Source: an uncultured Bacteroidaceae bacterium (GTDB taxonomy: Bacteria > Bacteroidota > Bacteroidia > Bacteroidales > Bacteroidaceae). Taken from it: a stretch of 64,000 nt of DNA. The stretch is from positions 43,730 to 107,729 of the forward strand of contig CAJOLZ010000017.1 of the NCBI GenBank assembly GCA_905235575.1, read 5' to 3'. The translations under genes were made by a program, and so were the position numbers. The notes under the pieces are model-generated. The model did not search any database. It was not told the DNA's origin and saw only the letters and a list, made by a program, of their open reading frames with translations. Shown one piece after another: positions 9,050-19,306 of the stretch. Numbering within the stretch: position 1 is the stretch's first letter; each line of letters starts with the position of its first letter.

Positions 9050-10369
9050 ATGAAAAAGATTATTCTATCGATTGCCATGTGCATGCTCGCAGGTAGCATG
9101 ATGGCACAGAACGACAAGGCTGCCGCAAAGGCTGCAGCTGCCGCACAGAAAGCCGCTCAGAAGGAAGCAAAAAGCCAAATGGCGGAGGCTCAGAAGATCA
9201 GGGACGAACTCTATGCAAAGCTGGAGGATAAGGAACATCCTCTTGCCGAAGACGAGATTATCTCCTCAAGCCGCAAAGGACTGGACTTGATTTCGAAGGC
9301 CCTCAAGAGCGGATTGGTAGACCAGAAAAAGTTGGGTGAGGCATACAAGATAAACGCCGACTTGGCTATACTGCCACACAACACTTGTCTGCAGTCGGCT
9401 GTTGACAAAATGCCGTTCGACACTGTATTTTTCTATGACAACCTCTTCGCCCTTACCGATGCGCTCCATAACGAACTGAAGTACACCCCTGAGGTGAAAG
9501 GCGAACAAGGCAATCAGAACTATCTGAAAGGTAAACGCCTCAGTCTGCAGCAGAGTGCTGACTACTATATCTATGCAGCACAGTTTGAGAATGATTGCAA
9601 ACGTTTCGACCGCGCCATTGCTGCTTATGACTTTGCATTGCACTATGGCGAGAAGTATCCTGAGATAGCCTCTGATTTGAAGCTTCGTGTTACCCCTGAA
9701 CAGATTGCATATTATGCATATCATTCGGCTCACAATGGCAGCATCTACGATGCAATGGATAAGTATTATCCTCTTGCTGTGAAGTTTGAGGAAGGTGCCC
9801 TCGGCGTGCGTCAGGTACGTGCCCTGTCGTATCTCGAACGTGGCGATACTGCTTCATGGGCTGGGTACATTCACGACATCTGTATCGAGAATCCCAAAGA
9901 TAATGTCGACAACATTCAGGTTCTCCTCTCTTACTATCAGAATGAAGGAGTTGACAAAATGGAAAAGTTTGCCGATGAGGTGATTGCTGTCGATGAAGAG
10001 ATTCTTATTGCTCAATATGCCAAGGGATTCATCTATTTCCAGGCTGAGAAATACGATGAAGCATTGAAGTGGTACGAGAAGTGCAACAAGATTGACCCCA
10101 CGTACTACGACGCATGGTATCAGGCTGGCCTTTGCAAGTTCCGCGAGGCATTGGCACTGAATACCACCATCAGCAGCATCAAGAACCAGACTGAGGCTAA
10201 AAAGACACTTGAGCAGACCAAGAAACTCTTCGGTGAAGCAATCCCGTATTTCGAGAAAGCTCGTGAGTGTACACCCGATCAGCCGCAGAAGTGGGCCTAT
10301 GAGTTGAAGCAGTGTTATTCCGTAATCGGTGAGTCGGCAAAGGCTGCCGCTATGGACGCTCTGCTCTGA
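9050..10369 (+). CDS. Secreted tetratricopeptide-repeat protein
   Basis: The 439-aa product starts with a signal peptide (MKKIILSIAMCMLAGSMMAQ, cleavage probably after MMA) and an Ala/Lys-rich stretch (AAAKAAAAAQKAAQKEAK) that may be helical. TPR-like helices follow, clearest near residues 325-370 (AQYAKGFIYFQAEKYDEAL, then WYEKCNKIDPTYYDAW). Such proteins act as protein-protein scaffolds in the periplasm; no specific partner can be named. It lies 35 bp after gyrA and is followed by a strong terminator. The next gene encodes a similar secreted helical-repeat protein. Confidence 0.8.
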   Translation: MKKIILSIAMCMLAGSMMAQNDKAAAKAAAAAQKAAQKEAKSQMAEAQKIRDELYAKLEDKEHPLAEDEIISSSRKGLDLISKALKSGLVDQKKLGEAYKINADLAILPHNTCLQSAVDKMPFDTVFFYDNLFALTDALHNELKYTPEVKGEQGNQNYLKGKRLSLQQSADYYIYAAQFENDCKRFDRAIAAYDFALHYGEKYPEIASDLKLRVTPEQIAYYAYHSAHNGSIYDAMDKYYPLAVKFEEGALGVRQVRALSYLERGDTASWAGYIHDICIENPKDNVDNIQVLLSYYQNEGVDKMEKFADEVIAVDEEILIAQYAKGFIYFQAEKYDEALKWYEKCNKIDPTYYDAWYQAGLCKFREALALNTTISSIKNQTEAKKTLEQTKKLFGEAIPYFEKARECTPDQPQKWAYELKQCYSVIGESAKAAAMDALL

Positions 10370-10382
10370 TACAAACAATACG

Positions 10383-10422
10383 AATTAAGGTAGGGCGCAT
10401 TGTGCAGCCCTACCTTAATTTT
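10383..10422. terminator. Bidirectional-looking intrinsic terminator between the two TPR genes
   Basis: AATTAAGGTAGGGC (10383-10396) is perfectly complementary to GCCCTACCTTAATT (10407-10420), with a 10-nt loop and TT after it. It ends the gyrA-TPR unit. Confidence 0.85.
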
Positions 10423-10450
10423 ATATAAACAGACAAAATTATCTATTGAG

Positions 10451-11704
10451 ATGAAACGATTTGCATTCCTCTTCATACTCCTCATTTCTGTTTGCTGTCT
10501 TCCGGCTGCCGAAAAGGAAAAGAAGCCTGCGTTGCCGAAGGTGAAGACGCTGGTAAAGAACGCAAATACGGCCATGAAGAATCGGTCGAGGCAAGGCGAT
10601 GCCGAAAGAGAATTGTTGGGCGCATTGGGGCGAGAAGACCTCTCCGACAAGTCACGTGCTGAGATTTGTTACGTCTGTGCCGAACTCGAAGAAAACTTGA
10701 ACGGAGTGATAAACCGCCAGTTTTATCTCAAACAGAAGTATGACACAGCTGCTTTCTTCAACTATCTTCAGAACATGTATTCCTATCTCGAACGCTGCGA
10801 CAGTTTCGATGCTGTGCCCGATGAAGACGGAGACATACATCTGAAGTACAAGAAGCGTACACGTTCGTTGCGTTTGAAGCATCGGAACAACATGTATAAC
10901 GGCGGCGTATTCTACTTGTCCAAGAACGATTATGCCAATGCATACAAGTTCTTTGACTACTTTTACACGGCATCAAACGATGTCGAGGATGAGCGTCTTC
11001 CCAAAGTCGCATATTGGGCTGCGCTCTGTGGCTATGCTACGGAACAGCACGACCATACCTTGAAGTATATCGACCAGGCCATTCTCTCTGCCGAACCCGA
11101 TCAGCAGCCCATCTTGCAGGAGTATAAGGCACGTACTTATCTAGCAAACAAAAATGAGCAGGCATGGGTGGCTGCGCTCGACACGGGACTCATTCATTAT
11201 CCTCGTTACGATTATTTCTTTGTAAACAAAGAGGATTGGTTCCATTCGCGACGTCTCTTCGACGATGGCATTCACTTGGCTGATTCCATGCTAACTCATG
11301 TGGACAACTATGCTCTTTACTGGTATGCAAAATGCCGCATGGAACTTGCAAAGAACGATTTCGAGGCTTGCATCGCTTATGCCGACAGTACCATCAGTCA
11401 CGACAACAAGTACACCAATGCCTATTACAACAAAGGCATATCGTATCTCAACCTGGCAGTCATTGCACAGGAGTCTGCTTCGCAGGACATGAACAATTCG
11501 CAGTGGCAGGAGGACAGAAAAAAAGTGCAGGATTTGTACGCTAAGGCCAAACCCTGCATGGAGATGGTACGTAAGTTGGAGCCCGAGAACACCGAGCGGT
11601 GGGGGACTCCCCTTTATCGTATCTACCTACACCTGAATATGGGAACGGAGTTTGACGAAATCGACAAACTCCTGAAAGCTTCTCAGAAGGAGAACAAGGG
11701 GTAG
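10451..11704 (+). CDS. Secreted TPR-like helical repeat protein
   Basis: I start at ATG 10451 ([22 protein letters not shown]), which gives a good signal peptide; the ORF start at 10400 lies inside the preceding terminator. The 417-aa protein has repeated helical pairs, for example [20 protein letters not shown] and [20 protein letters not shown]. It resembles the upstream TPR protein in size and style, and the two may be paralogues, though identity is low by eye. Its last 22 bp overlap the 3' end of the convergent glyA gene, with no terminator between them. Confidence 0.75.
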   Translation: MKRFAFLFILLISVCCLPAAEKEKKPALPKVKTLVKNANTAMKNRSRQGDAERELLGALGREDLSDKSRAEICYVCAELEENLNGVINRQFYLKQKYDTAAFFNYLQNMYSYLERCDSFDAVPDEDGDIHLKYKKRTRSLRLKHRNNMYNGGVFYLSKNDYANAYKFFDYFYTASNDVEDERLPKVAYWAALCGYATEQHDHTLKYIDQAILSAEPDQQPILQEYKARTYLANKNEQAWVAALDTGLIHYPRYDYFFVNKEDWFHSRRLFDDGIHLADSMLTHVDNYALYWYAKCRMELAKNDFEACIAYADSTISHDNKYTNAYYNKGISYLNLAVIAQESASQDMNNSQWQEDRKKVQDLYAKAKPCMEMVRKLEPENTERWGTPLYRIYLHLNMGTEFDEIDKLLKASQKENKG

Positions 11705-12963
11705 GTAGTCATTATTTCATTCACTTCTTTGCGGACGTCGCTTATCACCTGCTGGTCGGTGGGCGCATTCAGCACGCGTTCAATGAAGTCTGCAATCTTT
11801 GGCATCATGTCTTCCTTCAGTCCGCGTGTGGTGATGGCAGGTGTGCCCAGGCGTATTCCACTTGTCTTGAATGCGCTGCGGGTGTCGAAGGGAACCATAT
11901 TCTTGTTCACCGTTATGTCGGCAGCCACCAGTGCAGCCTCTGCTTCCTTACCAGTCAGTTCGGGGTATTTTGTGCGCAGGTCGACGAGCATCGAGTGATT
12001 GTCGGTGCCGCCGCTCACCACGTGGAAACCTCGTTTCACCAGTTCGTCGGCCAGCACGCGTGCGTTGGTCTGCACCTGCTTTGCCCACTGGCGGAATTCG
12101 GGTGTCAGTGCTTCGCCGAATGCCACGGCCTTGGCTGCTATGACGTGTTCGAGCGGTCCACCCTGTATGCCGGGGAAGACGGCGCTGTTCAGCAGAGCTG
12201 ACATCATCTTCACCTCGCCCTTCGGTGTGGTGAGACCCCACGGGTTGGGGAAGTCCTTGCCCATCAGGATGATACCTCCGCGCGGTCCGCGCAGTGTCTT
12301 GTGGGTGGTGCTGGTAACGATGTCTGCGTATTTCACGGGGTTTTCGAGCAGTCCGGCTGCGATGAGTCCGGCGGGGTGAGCCATGTCAATCATCAGCAGT
12401 GCGCCCACTTTGTCGGCGATCTTGCGCATTCTTGCGTAGTCCCATTCGCGGCTGTATGCCGATGCGCCGCCGATAATCAGTCGGGGCTTATGTTCGATGG
12501 CCAGTCGTTCCATCTCGTCATAGTCCACGCGTCCTGTCTCCTTGTTCAGACCGTATGCAACGGGGTGATACATGATACCGCTGGTGTTGATGGCCATGCC
12601 GTGCGAGAGGTGTCCGCCCTGGTCGAGGCTGAGTCCCATGAAGGTGTCGCCCGGGTTGAGCACTGCCAGCAGCACTGCAGCGTTGGCCTGTGCGCCAGAG
12701 TGGGGCTGTACGTTGGCATATTCGGCATTGTAGAGCTTCTTCAGTCGGTCGATGGCCAATTGTTCCACCTTGTCCACCACTTCGCATCCGCCGTAGTATC
12801 GTTTGCCCGGGTAGCCCTCGGCATATTTGTTAGTCAGGCAGGTGCCCATGGCTTCCATCACCTGGTCGCTCACATAGTTTTCCGAGGCTATCAGTTCGAT
12901 GCCGTTGATTTGTCGTTGACGTTCTTCCTCGATGAGGTTGAAAATCTGGTTGTCTCTGTTCAT
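11683..12963 (-). CDS. glyA: Serine hydroxymethyltransferase
   Basis: The 426-aa PLP enzyme (fold type I) converts serine and tetrahydrofolate to glycine and methylene-tetrahydrofolate, supplying one-carbon units that FolD then uses. Visible signatures are IASENYVS near residue 26, the YPGKRYYGG loop, [18 protein letters not shown] and the PLP-lysine motif [14 protein letters not shown] with Lys222. It lies 59 bp downstream of pyrI on the same strand with no terminator between, so it is probably transcribed with pyrB-pyrI. Its stop codon lies inside the 3' end of the convergent TPR gene. Confidence 0.97.
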   Translation of the reverse strand: MNRDNQIFNLIEEERQRQINGIELIASENYVSDQVMEAMGTCLTNKYAEGYPGKRYYGGCEVVDKVEQLAIDRLKKLYNAEYANVQPHSGAQANAAVLLAVLNPGDTFMGLSLDQGGHLSHGMAINTSGIMYHPVAYGLNKETGRVDYDEMERLAIEHKPRLIIGGASAYSREWDYARMRKIADKVGALLMIDMAHPAGLIAAGLLENPVKYADIVTSTTHKTLRGPRGGIILMGKDFPNPWGLTTPKGEVKMMSALLNSAVFPGIQGGPLEHVIAAKAVAFGEALTPEFRQWAKQVQTNARVLADELVKRGFHVVSGGTDNHSMLVDLRTKYPELTGKEAEAALVAADITVNKNMVPFDTRSAFKTSGIRLGTPAITTRGLKEDMMPKIADFIERVLNAPTDQQVISDVRKEVNEIMTTYPLFSF

Positions 12964-13022
12964 TTCTCTTCTTACCTATTTTATCTTGATGATTAGTTTT
13001 ATGCGTTATCTCTGGTGCGGTG

Positions 13023-13478
13023 TCAGACGAGTTTCACCTGCTCGAGTGTCACCTCGCGGTTGCAGTAGTGGCATTGCAGCAGTCCGCGTGTCTTGTCGAG
13101 CACGTGGAAGCGTGTCGACATGGGCTCATTGTTCGTGATGCACTTGGGGTTGGGGCAGCGGACGATGGCTGTCAGTTCCTGCGGCATGTTCACCTCTTTC
13201 TTCTCCACGACTTCGTAATCGCGTATGATGCTGAGCGTTACGTTTGGCGCGATTACCGAGAGCTGGTTGAGTTCCTCGTCGGTGAAGAACTTGTCGGCCA
13301 CTTTGATGATTCCTTTCGTGCCCATTTTCTTGCTCTTCAGGTTGAAGCCAATGGTCACGGGTGTGCCCACGCTGTCGAGGTTCAGGAGGTTCACCACTTG
13401 GAAGAGTTTTTCCGAGGGGATATGGTCTATGACGGTGCCGTTCTCGAGTGCGGCCACTTGCATTTCCTGGCGTTTCAT
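13023..13478 (-). CDS. pyrI: Aspartate carbamoyltransferase regulatory subunit
   Basis: This 151-aa protein has the allosteric domain at its N-terminus ([36 protein letters not shown]). The C-terminal zinc domain keeps four Cys ligands, in CPNPKC and CHYC. PyrI binds CTP/ATP and tunes the catalytic PyrB trimers in the PyrB6-PyrI6 complex. Its ATG overlaps the pyrB stop by 4 nt (ATGA), which indicates translational coupling. Confidence 0.96.
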   Translation of the reverse strand: MKRQEMQVAALENGTVIDHIPSEKLFQVVNLLNLDSVGTPVTIGFNLKSKKMGTKGIIKVADKFFTDEELNQLSVIAPNVTLSIIRDYEVVEKKEVNMPQELTAIVRCPNPKCITNNEPMSTRFHVLDKTRGLLQCHYCNREVTLEQVKLV

Positions 13479-14422
13479 GCTATGATTGTTTTGTCGTTTC
13501 TGACGTCGTCGAGGGTGATGCCCAGCGCGTCGCAGATGAGTGCCTGACGTGCGTATAGGCCGTTGCGTGCCTGTTGGAAGTAGTAGGCGTAGGGTGTCTC
13601 GTCGATGCTGTATTCTATCTCGTTCACGCGGGGCAGCGGGTGTAGAATCTTCATGTTGGGGCGAGCCTTCGAGAGCATGTCGCGTTTCAGCAGGTAGAGG
13701 TCCTTCACGCGTTCATATTCCATCAGGTCGGTGAAGCGTTCGCGCTGTACGCGTGTCATGTAGAGAATGTCGGCATCCGAGATGGTGTCGGCGTCGAAGT
13801 CCTTGTGCTCCACATATTTAATTCCGTGCTCCCTGCAGTACATTTTGTAATACTTGGGCATGGCCAGTTCGTCGGGCGCAATGAAGTGGAACGTGGGGCT
13901 GAAGTGGCGCATGGCGGTGAGCAGGCTATGCACGGTGCGGCCATACTTGAGGTCGCCCACCAGATAGATGTTCAGGCCGTCGAGCTTGCCCTGTGTCTGG
14001 TAGATGGTAAACAGGTCGAGCATCGTCTGGCTGGGGTGCTGATTGGCTCCGTCGCCGGCGTTCAGTATAGGGATGGGAGACACCTCGCTGGCATACTGTG
14101 CTGCACCCTCCAGAAAGTGGCGCATGACGATTACGTCGGCATAGTTCGAGACCATCATGATGGTGTCTTTCAGCGTCTCGCCCTTGGTATTGCTTGTCAC
14201 CTTGGGGTCGGCAAATCCAATCACGCGTGCGCCCAGTCGGTTGGCAGCTGTTTCAAAACTCAGTCGGGTGCGTGTGCTGGGCTCAAAGAAGAGTGTTGCA
14301 ACCACGCGTCCTTCCAGCAACTTGCGGTTGGGCGATTTCTCGAATTCACGGGCCATGTCGATGAGATACAGAATCTTTTCCCGCGAGAATTTCGCAATCG
14401 TCACCAAACTATTGTTCTCCAT
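13475..14422 (-). CDS. pyrB: Aspartate carbamoyltransferase catalytic subunit
   Basis: At 315 aa it has the expected length. Carbamoyl-phosphate-binding [15 protein letters not shown] (PSTRTR at 48-53), the [12 protein letters not shown] motif near 128 and HPLPRVNEI are all present. It catalyses the committed step of pyrimidine synthesis, carbamoyl phosphate plus aspartate to carbamoyl-aspartate. It is the first gene of pyrB-pyrI-glyA with its own promoter about 40 nt upstream. The later steps PyrC and PyrD/K are encoded about 13 kb away in a different operon. Confidence 0.97.
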   Translation of the reverse strand: MENNSLVTIAKFSREKILYLIDMAREFEKSPNRKLLEGRVVATLFFEPSTRTRLSFETAANRLGARVIGFADPKVTSNTKGETLKDTIMMVSNYADVIVMRHFLEGAAQYASEVSPIPILNAGDGANQHPSQTMLDLFTIYQTQGKLDGLNIYLVGDLKYGRTVHSLLTAMRHFSPTFHFIAPDELAMPKYYKMYCREHGIKYVEHKDFDADTISDADILYMTRVQRERFTDLMEYERVKDLYLLKRDMLSKARPNMKILHPLPRVNEIEYSIDETPYAYYFQQARNGLYARQALICDALGITLDDVRNDKTIIA

Positions 14423-14462
14423 ACGAGGGACGTCTTTATTTGTGCATTTATTTTTCCGCCCA

Positions 14463-14494
14463 CAAAGTTACAAACAATTCTGCATAAATGCAAA
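14463..14494 (-). promoter_or_regulatory. pyrB promoter
   Basis: On the minus strand, TAACTTTG (14470-14463) and TTTG (14494-14491) are separated by 20 bp. The short leader (about 35 nt) has no room for an attenuator or a PyrR-type structure. Confidence 0.75.
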
Positions 14495-14627
14495 GAGCAC
14501 GGCATGAAAAATTATTTTCCATCTTGGAAATTCGTTTCACTGAACGCGCGATTTATATTTACATATTTCTCATCTCATTTCTTCTCGAAATGCTTTTTCG
14601 TCAGTTTCTCAGCGGTCCGTCGCATGT

Positions 14628-14663
14628 CGCACCGTGCTGCGATGGCTGTCGCACCACGGTGCG
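14628..14663. repeat. 22-bp palindromic intergenic array 3 (2 units)
   Basis: Two 14-mers with cores CCGTGC and CCACGG are separated by spacer ATGGCTGT; TTT follows. It lies between the divergent pyrB and PBP genes. In the rest of 14423-15005 I see only the two promoters and a small CGCGC-GAAA-GCGCG hairpin near 14937. Confidence 0.82.
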
Positions 14664-14970
14664 TTTCTCCGAAAAACGTGTTCCGTCGTGAAAATTGGGG
14701 CGGAGGAGTGGATTTTGCAGAAAAACGAATCGTTGGAAATCAGACGGTTATATTTCGCTCATTTCCCACTTCTCTGCCGTGCGCAGCGTGGTTCATCCGT
14801 TCTCACACTTTCTCATCGCCTCCGTCGGCATCCCTCTGCATCGTGTGTGTGACGACGTCTTCCGATTCCTTTACGCGAAATTGCTTCGCATGTGTTGTGC
14901 GGGCTCTTTTGACGAACATCTGGCAGTGCACTTTTCCGCGCGAAAGCGCGCGTATGTGAATAATTATTTG

Positions 14971-14978
14971 TACCTTTG
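14971..14978 (+). promoter_or_regulatory. -7 box of the PBP promoter
   Basis: TACCTTTG matches TAnnTTTG. No convincing -33 TTTG lies 19-21 bp upstream. It places transcription start near 14985 and so rules out the ORF start at 14976 in favour of ATG 15006. Confidence 0.55.
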
Positions 14979-15005
14979 CAAACTGAAACAATCGTAGACG
15001 TTGCT

Positions 15006-17342
15006 ATGCTGAAAAAGTTCTTGATAACCCTTTGGGTCCTCCTCATATTATCCATGCTTGCCGTGGCAGGTATCTTCTATGCGATTTTCAAGGGATACGT
15101 GGGCTATATGCCCGAGATTCAGATGCTTGAGAATCCGGTAAACAAGTTCGCGTCGCAGGTAATCTCGTCCGATGGCAAGTTGCTCGGCACGTGGAGTTAC
15201 AGCAAGGAGAACCGTATCTTTGTCTCTTACGACGAACTCTCGCCCAATCTGGTACATGCGCTGATTGCCACCGAAGATGCCCGTTTCTATGAACACAGCG
15301 GCATCGACTACATCGCCCTCTTCCGCGCCGTTGTGAAACGCGGCCTCATGCAGCAGAAAAGTGCCGGTGGAGGAAGCACCATCACGCAGCAGCTTGCCAA
15401 GCAGCTATATTCTGAGAAAGCCGCTTCCACCATGGAACGTGTCTTTCAGAAACCCATCGAGTGGGTCATTGCCATCAAGCTTGAACGCTTCTATACGAAG
15501 GAGGAAATCATCACACTCTATCTGAACAAATTCGACTTCCTGCACAATGCCGTGGGAATCAAGACGGCTGCCACCACCTATTTCAGCAAGGAGCCGCGCG
15601 AACTTACGCTCCTGGAGAGCGCAACACTCGTGGGTATGTGCAAGAATCCCAGCTACTTCAACCCCGTACGTTTCCCCGACCGCTGCATTGAACGTCGCAA
15701 CATCGTGCTCCGACAGATGGAGAAGGCCGGATACATCGACAAGGCTACTGCACAGCAGGAATCGCTCCAGCCCCTCACACTCAACTTCCACCGCGTGGAC
15801 CACAAGGAGGGTATGGCCGCCTATCTGCGCGAATATCTGCGTCAGGTGCTCATGGCCAAGGAACCCAAGCGCAGCAACTACGCCAGTTGGCAGTCGCAGA
15901 AATACTACGAAGACTCGCTCGCCTGGCGCGAAGACCCGCTCTACGGATGGTGTAACAAAAACCTGAACCACGATGGCAAGCCCTACAACATCTACATGGA
16001 CGGTCTGAAAATATACACCACCATCGATACCCGCATGCAGACCTACGCCGAAGATGCAGTGCTCACACACGTGCTGGGCGAGCTGCAACCTGCCTTCGAG
16101 AAAGAACTGAAGAGCAACAAGAACGCTCCCTATGCCGCCGCCGTTTCGGCTGCCGATGCCGAGAAGAACCTGCGCCGCGCCGTGCGTCAGAGCGAGCGCT
16201 ACACGCAAATGAAGAAGCAGGGATTCAGCGAGGGCGAAATAGAAGACGCTTTCAATACCCCCATCGAAATGGCCGTCTTTACGCCCGAAGGCGAGAAAGA
16301 TACAACGATGACCCCCCTCGACAGTCTGAAGTATTACAAATCGTTCCTCCGCACCGGCTTCATGTGCGTCGAGAACGAGACGGGCTATGTGAAGGCTTAC
16401 GTGGGTGGCATCAACTACAGCCACTTCCAGTATGACATGTGTACGCAAGGCCGTCGCCAGGTGGGCTCCACCATCAAGCCCTATCTCTACACCCTGGCCA
16501 TGGAAAACGGCTGGACACCTTGTGACCTGGCACCTAACGTGGCGCAGACCTACTACACCGAAGACGGACGTCCCTGGACACCGCGCAACGGCAGCCGTTC
16601 GCGCTACGGCGAGATGGTGACGCTCAGCTGGGGTCTGGCACAGAGTAACAACTGGGTCTCGGCATGGCTCATGAACCAGCTCTCGCCCTCGGCCTTGGTG
16701 CGACTGATTCATAACTTCGGCATCCAGAACCGCGAAATATATCCCGCACTCTCGCTCTGTCTGGGTACGTGCGACATATCGGTGGCCGAGATGGTGGGCG
16801 CCTACACAGCCTTCTCGCAGAAGGGCGTGCGCCGCAGTCCACTCTTCGTGACACGCATCGAGGACAACGACGGCAATGTGGTGGCCGAGTTCTCGCCACG
16901 CATGTTCGACACCATCTCGGAAGACGCAGCCTATAAGATGGTCTCCATGATGCGCGGAGTGATAGACGGCGGAACAGGTAGCCGTATGCGATTCCGCTAT
17001 GGCATCAAGGCGCCCATGGCTGGAAAAACTGGCACCACCAACGACAACTCCGACGGTTGGTTCATAGGCTACACACCCAGCCTGAGCTTCGGCGCATGGG
17101 TGGGAGGCGAAGAACGTGACATACACTTCAACAGCATGGCCCTCGGACAAGGAGCCAACGCATCGCTCCCCATCGCTGCCCTCTTCCTGCAAAAAGTGCT
17201 TGCCGACACACAACTCGGCTACAACCCCGAGGAAACATTCAACATTCCCGCAGGATACAATCCCTGCAAGGACCTCTTTGACTCGTCTGAGGAAACCGAA
17301 CCCGAAGATGCAGCCGTGGGCCTGGACGAAATGGCGAACTGA
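15006..17342 (+). CDS. Class A penicillin-binding protein (peptidoglycan glycosyltransferase/transpeptidase, PBP1A type)
   Basis: The 778-aa protein has one N-terminal membrane anchor (residues 3-29). A GT51 domain follows with catalytic Glu90 in ATEDARFYEHSGID and the GGGSTITQQLAKQLY motif. The transpeptidase domain has nucleophile Ser488 in GSTIKP (Lys491), SNN as the SxN motif and KTGTT starting at Lys674. It polymerises lipid II and cross-links peptides at the outer face of the inner membrane, and is a beta-lactam target. The start at 15006 is chosen because the ORF start at 14976 lies upstream of the predicted transcription start. It heads a run of envelope genes with kdsB 31 bp downstream. 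Confidence 0.95.
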   Translation: MLKKFLITLWVLLILSMLAVAGIFYAIFKGYVGYMPEIQMLENPVNKFASQVISSDGKLLGTWSYSKENRIFVSYDELSPNLVHALIATEDARFYEHSGIDYIALFRAVVKRGLMQQKSAGGGSTITQQLAKQLYSEKAASTMERVFQKPIEWVIAIKLERFYTKEEIITLYLNKFDFLHNAVGIKTAATTYFSKEPRELTLLESATLVGMCKNPSYFNPVRFPDRCIERRNIVLRQMEKAGYIDKATAQQESLQPLTLNFHRVDHKEGMAAYLREYLRQVLMAKEPKRSNYASWQSQKYYEDSLAWREDPLYGWCNKNLNHDGKPYNIYMDGLKIYTTIDTRMQTYAEDAVLTHVLGELQPAFEKELKSNKNAPYAAAVSAADAEKNLRRAVRQSERYTQMKKQGFSEGEIEDAFNTPIEMAVFTPEGEKDTTMTPLDSLKYYKSFLRTGFMCVENETGYVKAYVGGINYSHFQYDMCTQGRRQVGSTIKPYLYTLAMENGWTPCDLAPNVAQTYYTEDGRPWTPRNGSRSRYGEMVTLSWGLAQSNNWVSAWLMNQLSPSALVRLIHNFGIQNREIYPALSLCLGTCDISVAEMVGAYTAFSQKGVRRSPLFVTRIEDNDGNVVAEFSPRMFDTISEDAAYKMVSMMRGVIDGGTGSRMRFRYGIKAPMAGKTGTTNDNSDGWFIGYTPSLSFGAWVGGEERDIHFNSMALGQGANASLPIAALFLQKVLADTQLGYNPEETFNIPAGYNPCKDLFDSSEETEPEDAAVGLDEMAN

Positions 17343-17373
17343 TTCCTATAACATTCAAAAAGACAAGACACAG

Positions 17374-18135
17374 ATGAAATTCATCGGACTCATACCGGCA
17401 CGCTATGCCAGCACACGCTTCCCCGCCAAACCCTTGGCCGACCTCTGCGGACGTCCCGTCGTACAGTGGGTCTACGAGACCGTGGCGCAGTGTCTCGACG
17501 AGGCATACGTATGTACCGACGACGAACGCATACTCCGCGCCGTGGAAAACTTCGGCGGAAAGGCTGTGATGACCAGCACGGCACACCGCAGCGGCACCGA
17601 CCGCTGCTACGAGGTATACTGCAACGTGGGGAGCAACGCCGACGTGATAGTGAACATACAGGGTGACGAACCCTTCATACATCCTTCGCAGTTAGATGCC
17701 ATCCGTGCATGTTTCGACGACGAAGGTACACAGATTGCCACGCTGGTGAAACCCTTTACACCGGCCGACGGACTGGCAGCACTTCAGAATCCCAACAGTC
17801 CGAAAGTGGTAGTGGACCGCCAGATGCGTGCGCTCTATTTCAGCCGCAGTGTGATACCTTACCTGCGTGGCGTAGAGAGCGACGAGTGGCTCAGCCGCCA
17901 TACCTACTACAAGCACATCGGGCTCTATGCCTATCGTGCCGAGGTGCTTCGACAGATAACATCGCTGCCACAGGGCATCCTCGAACAGGCCGAATCGCTC
18001 GAACAACTGCGATGGATTGAGAATGGATATACCATCCGCGTGGCCACTACAGAGATAGAAACCATTGGCATCGACACGCCTGCCGACCTGCAGCGAGCCG
18101 AGGAATTCCTCAGAAACCAACGCAATACGCCATGA
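17374..18135 (+). CDS. kdsB: 3-deoxy-manno-octulosonate cytidylyltransferase (CMP-Kdo synthetase)
   Basis: At 253 aa it has the standard length. Motifs are IPARYASTRFPAKPLADL (CTP-binding N-terminus), SAHRSGTDRCYE and VNIQGDEPFI (metal-binding Asp). It activates Kdo as CMP-Kdo for attachment to lipid A, so the organism makes a Kdo-containing LPS or LOS core. The ORF starts earlier, inside the PBP gene; ATG 17374 (MKFIGLIPARY) is the correct start. Its stop overlaps the next ATG by 4 nt. Confidence 0.97.
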   Translation: MKFIGLIPARYASTRFPAKPLADLCGRPVVQWVYETVAQCLDEAYVCTDDERILRAVENFGGKAVMTSTAHRSGTDRCYEVYCNVGSNADVIVNIQGDEPFIHPSQLDAIRACFDDEGTQIATLVKPFTPADGLAALQNPNSPKVVVDRQMRALYFSRSVIPYLRGVESDEWLSRHTYYKHIGLYAYRAEVLRQITSLPQGILEQAESLEQLRWIENGYTIRVATTEIETIGIDTPADLQRAEEFLRNQRNTP

Positions 18136-19283
18136 CAGGAAGACACCTCTGTACACTCGTCATGCTCGCAGCTTCGCTCCTGCAGACACAGGCACAGCAG
18201 CTGAAGATCGGGAACTACAAGTTTCCCGACGGAGGTGCATATCAGGGCGAGATATACAAAGGAAAACCATACGGACACGGCATCACCACTTATCCCAACG
18301 GAGACATCTACGAAGGTGACTATGTGAAAGGTGTCCGTCAGGGAAAAGGCACTTACACCTTTGCCGACGGCGAGAAATACGAGGGCGATTGGAACCAGAA
18401 CTACCAGAACGGACAGGGTACCTATTACTTCGCGAACAACAACCGATACGTGGGAACATGGTATCGCGACATGCAACAAGGACGCGGAGTGATGTACTAC
18501 TACAACGGTGACGTTTACGAAGGTAATTGGATGGCAGACAAACGCGAAGGCTCAGGGACATACACCTATGCAAATGGAGCGTCGTATGCAGGAGAATGGA
18601 AGGCCGACATGAAGGAAGGTCGCGGACGCTTTGATTGGAACGACGGAAACGTATATGACGGCAACTGGACCAACAACAAAATGAACGGACGCGGCACATT
18701 TACCTATGCTACCGGCGATGTTTACGTGGGTGAATGGCGCAACGACGTTCAGCATGGACGTGGCATCTATACCTTTGCCGACGGAAATAAATACGAAGGA
18801 CAGTACCTGAACGGTGAACGTACTGGCGAGGGCATCTGTAATTTTGCCAACGGGGACAAATACGTGGGCCATTTCCTCAACGGGAAACAGGAAGGACAAG
18901 GCACGTTCACATGGCACAACGGCGCCTCATACGAAGGCCAGTGGCATGAGAATAAGCAGCATGGTCGCGGCAAATACGTGTGGGCTAACGGAGACATCTA
19001 CGAGGGTAACTGGCAAGACGGGGTGATGCACGGCGAAGGTGTCATGCGTCAGGTGGACGGTATCCGCTTCAAAGGTACGTATGAGAATGGCTTGAAAGAA
19101 GGTCCTGGCGTGATGGTAGACGCCGACGGCATCCGGCACGAAGGAAACTTTCATCGTGATGAGAAGCACGGCGAGTTTGTGGAGAAAGACCGCAACGGAA
19201 ACGTAATACAGAAGGTAACCTACGTGAACGGCATGGTGCAAAACCCGTCGGCGTCGGTTGCCAATGGCGCAAATAAGAGATAA
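18132..19283 (+). CDS. Secreted 14-repeat MORN protein
   Basis: After a signal peptide (MTGRHLCTLVMLAASLLQTQAQ), almost the whole 383-aa protein is built of 14 consecutive 23-residue MORN units of the form YxGxWxxxxxxGxGxxxxxxGxx. Examples are YEGDYVKGVRQGKGTYTFADG and YEGNWMADKREGSGTYTYANG without a single insertion between units. MORN repeats form elongated beta-hairpin stacks, often near membranes or lipids. A ruler or scaffold in the periplasm or at the outer membrane is plausible but unproven. It is translationally coupled (ATGA) to kdsB and followed by glgB after 23 bp. Confidence 0.9.
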   Translation: MTGRHLCTLVMLAASLLQTQAQQLKIGNYKFPDGGAYQGEIYKGKPYGHGITTYPNGDIYEGDYVKGVRQGKGTYTFADGEKYEGDWNQNYQNGQGTYYFANNNRYVGTWYRDMQQGRGVMYYYNGDVYEGNWMADKREGSGTYTYANGASYAGEWKADMKEGRGRFDWNDGNVYDGNWTNNKMNGRGTFTYATGDVYVGEWRNDVQHGRGIYTFADGNKYEGQYLNGERTGEGICNFANGDKYVGHFLNGKQEGQGTFTWHNGASYEGQWHENKQHGRGKYVWANGDIYEGNWQDGVMHGEGVMRQVDGIRFKGTYENGLKEGPGVMVDADGIRHEGNFHRDEKHGEFVEKDRNGNVIQKVTYVNGMVQNPSASVANGANKR

Positions 19284-19306
19284 GTATCAATAAAAATCAT
19301 AATTGT

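Noticed and set aside
14380-14480. Attenuator or PyrR-like leader before pyrB
   Set aside because: The leader is only about 35 nt with no hairpin.
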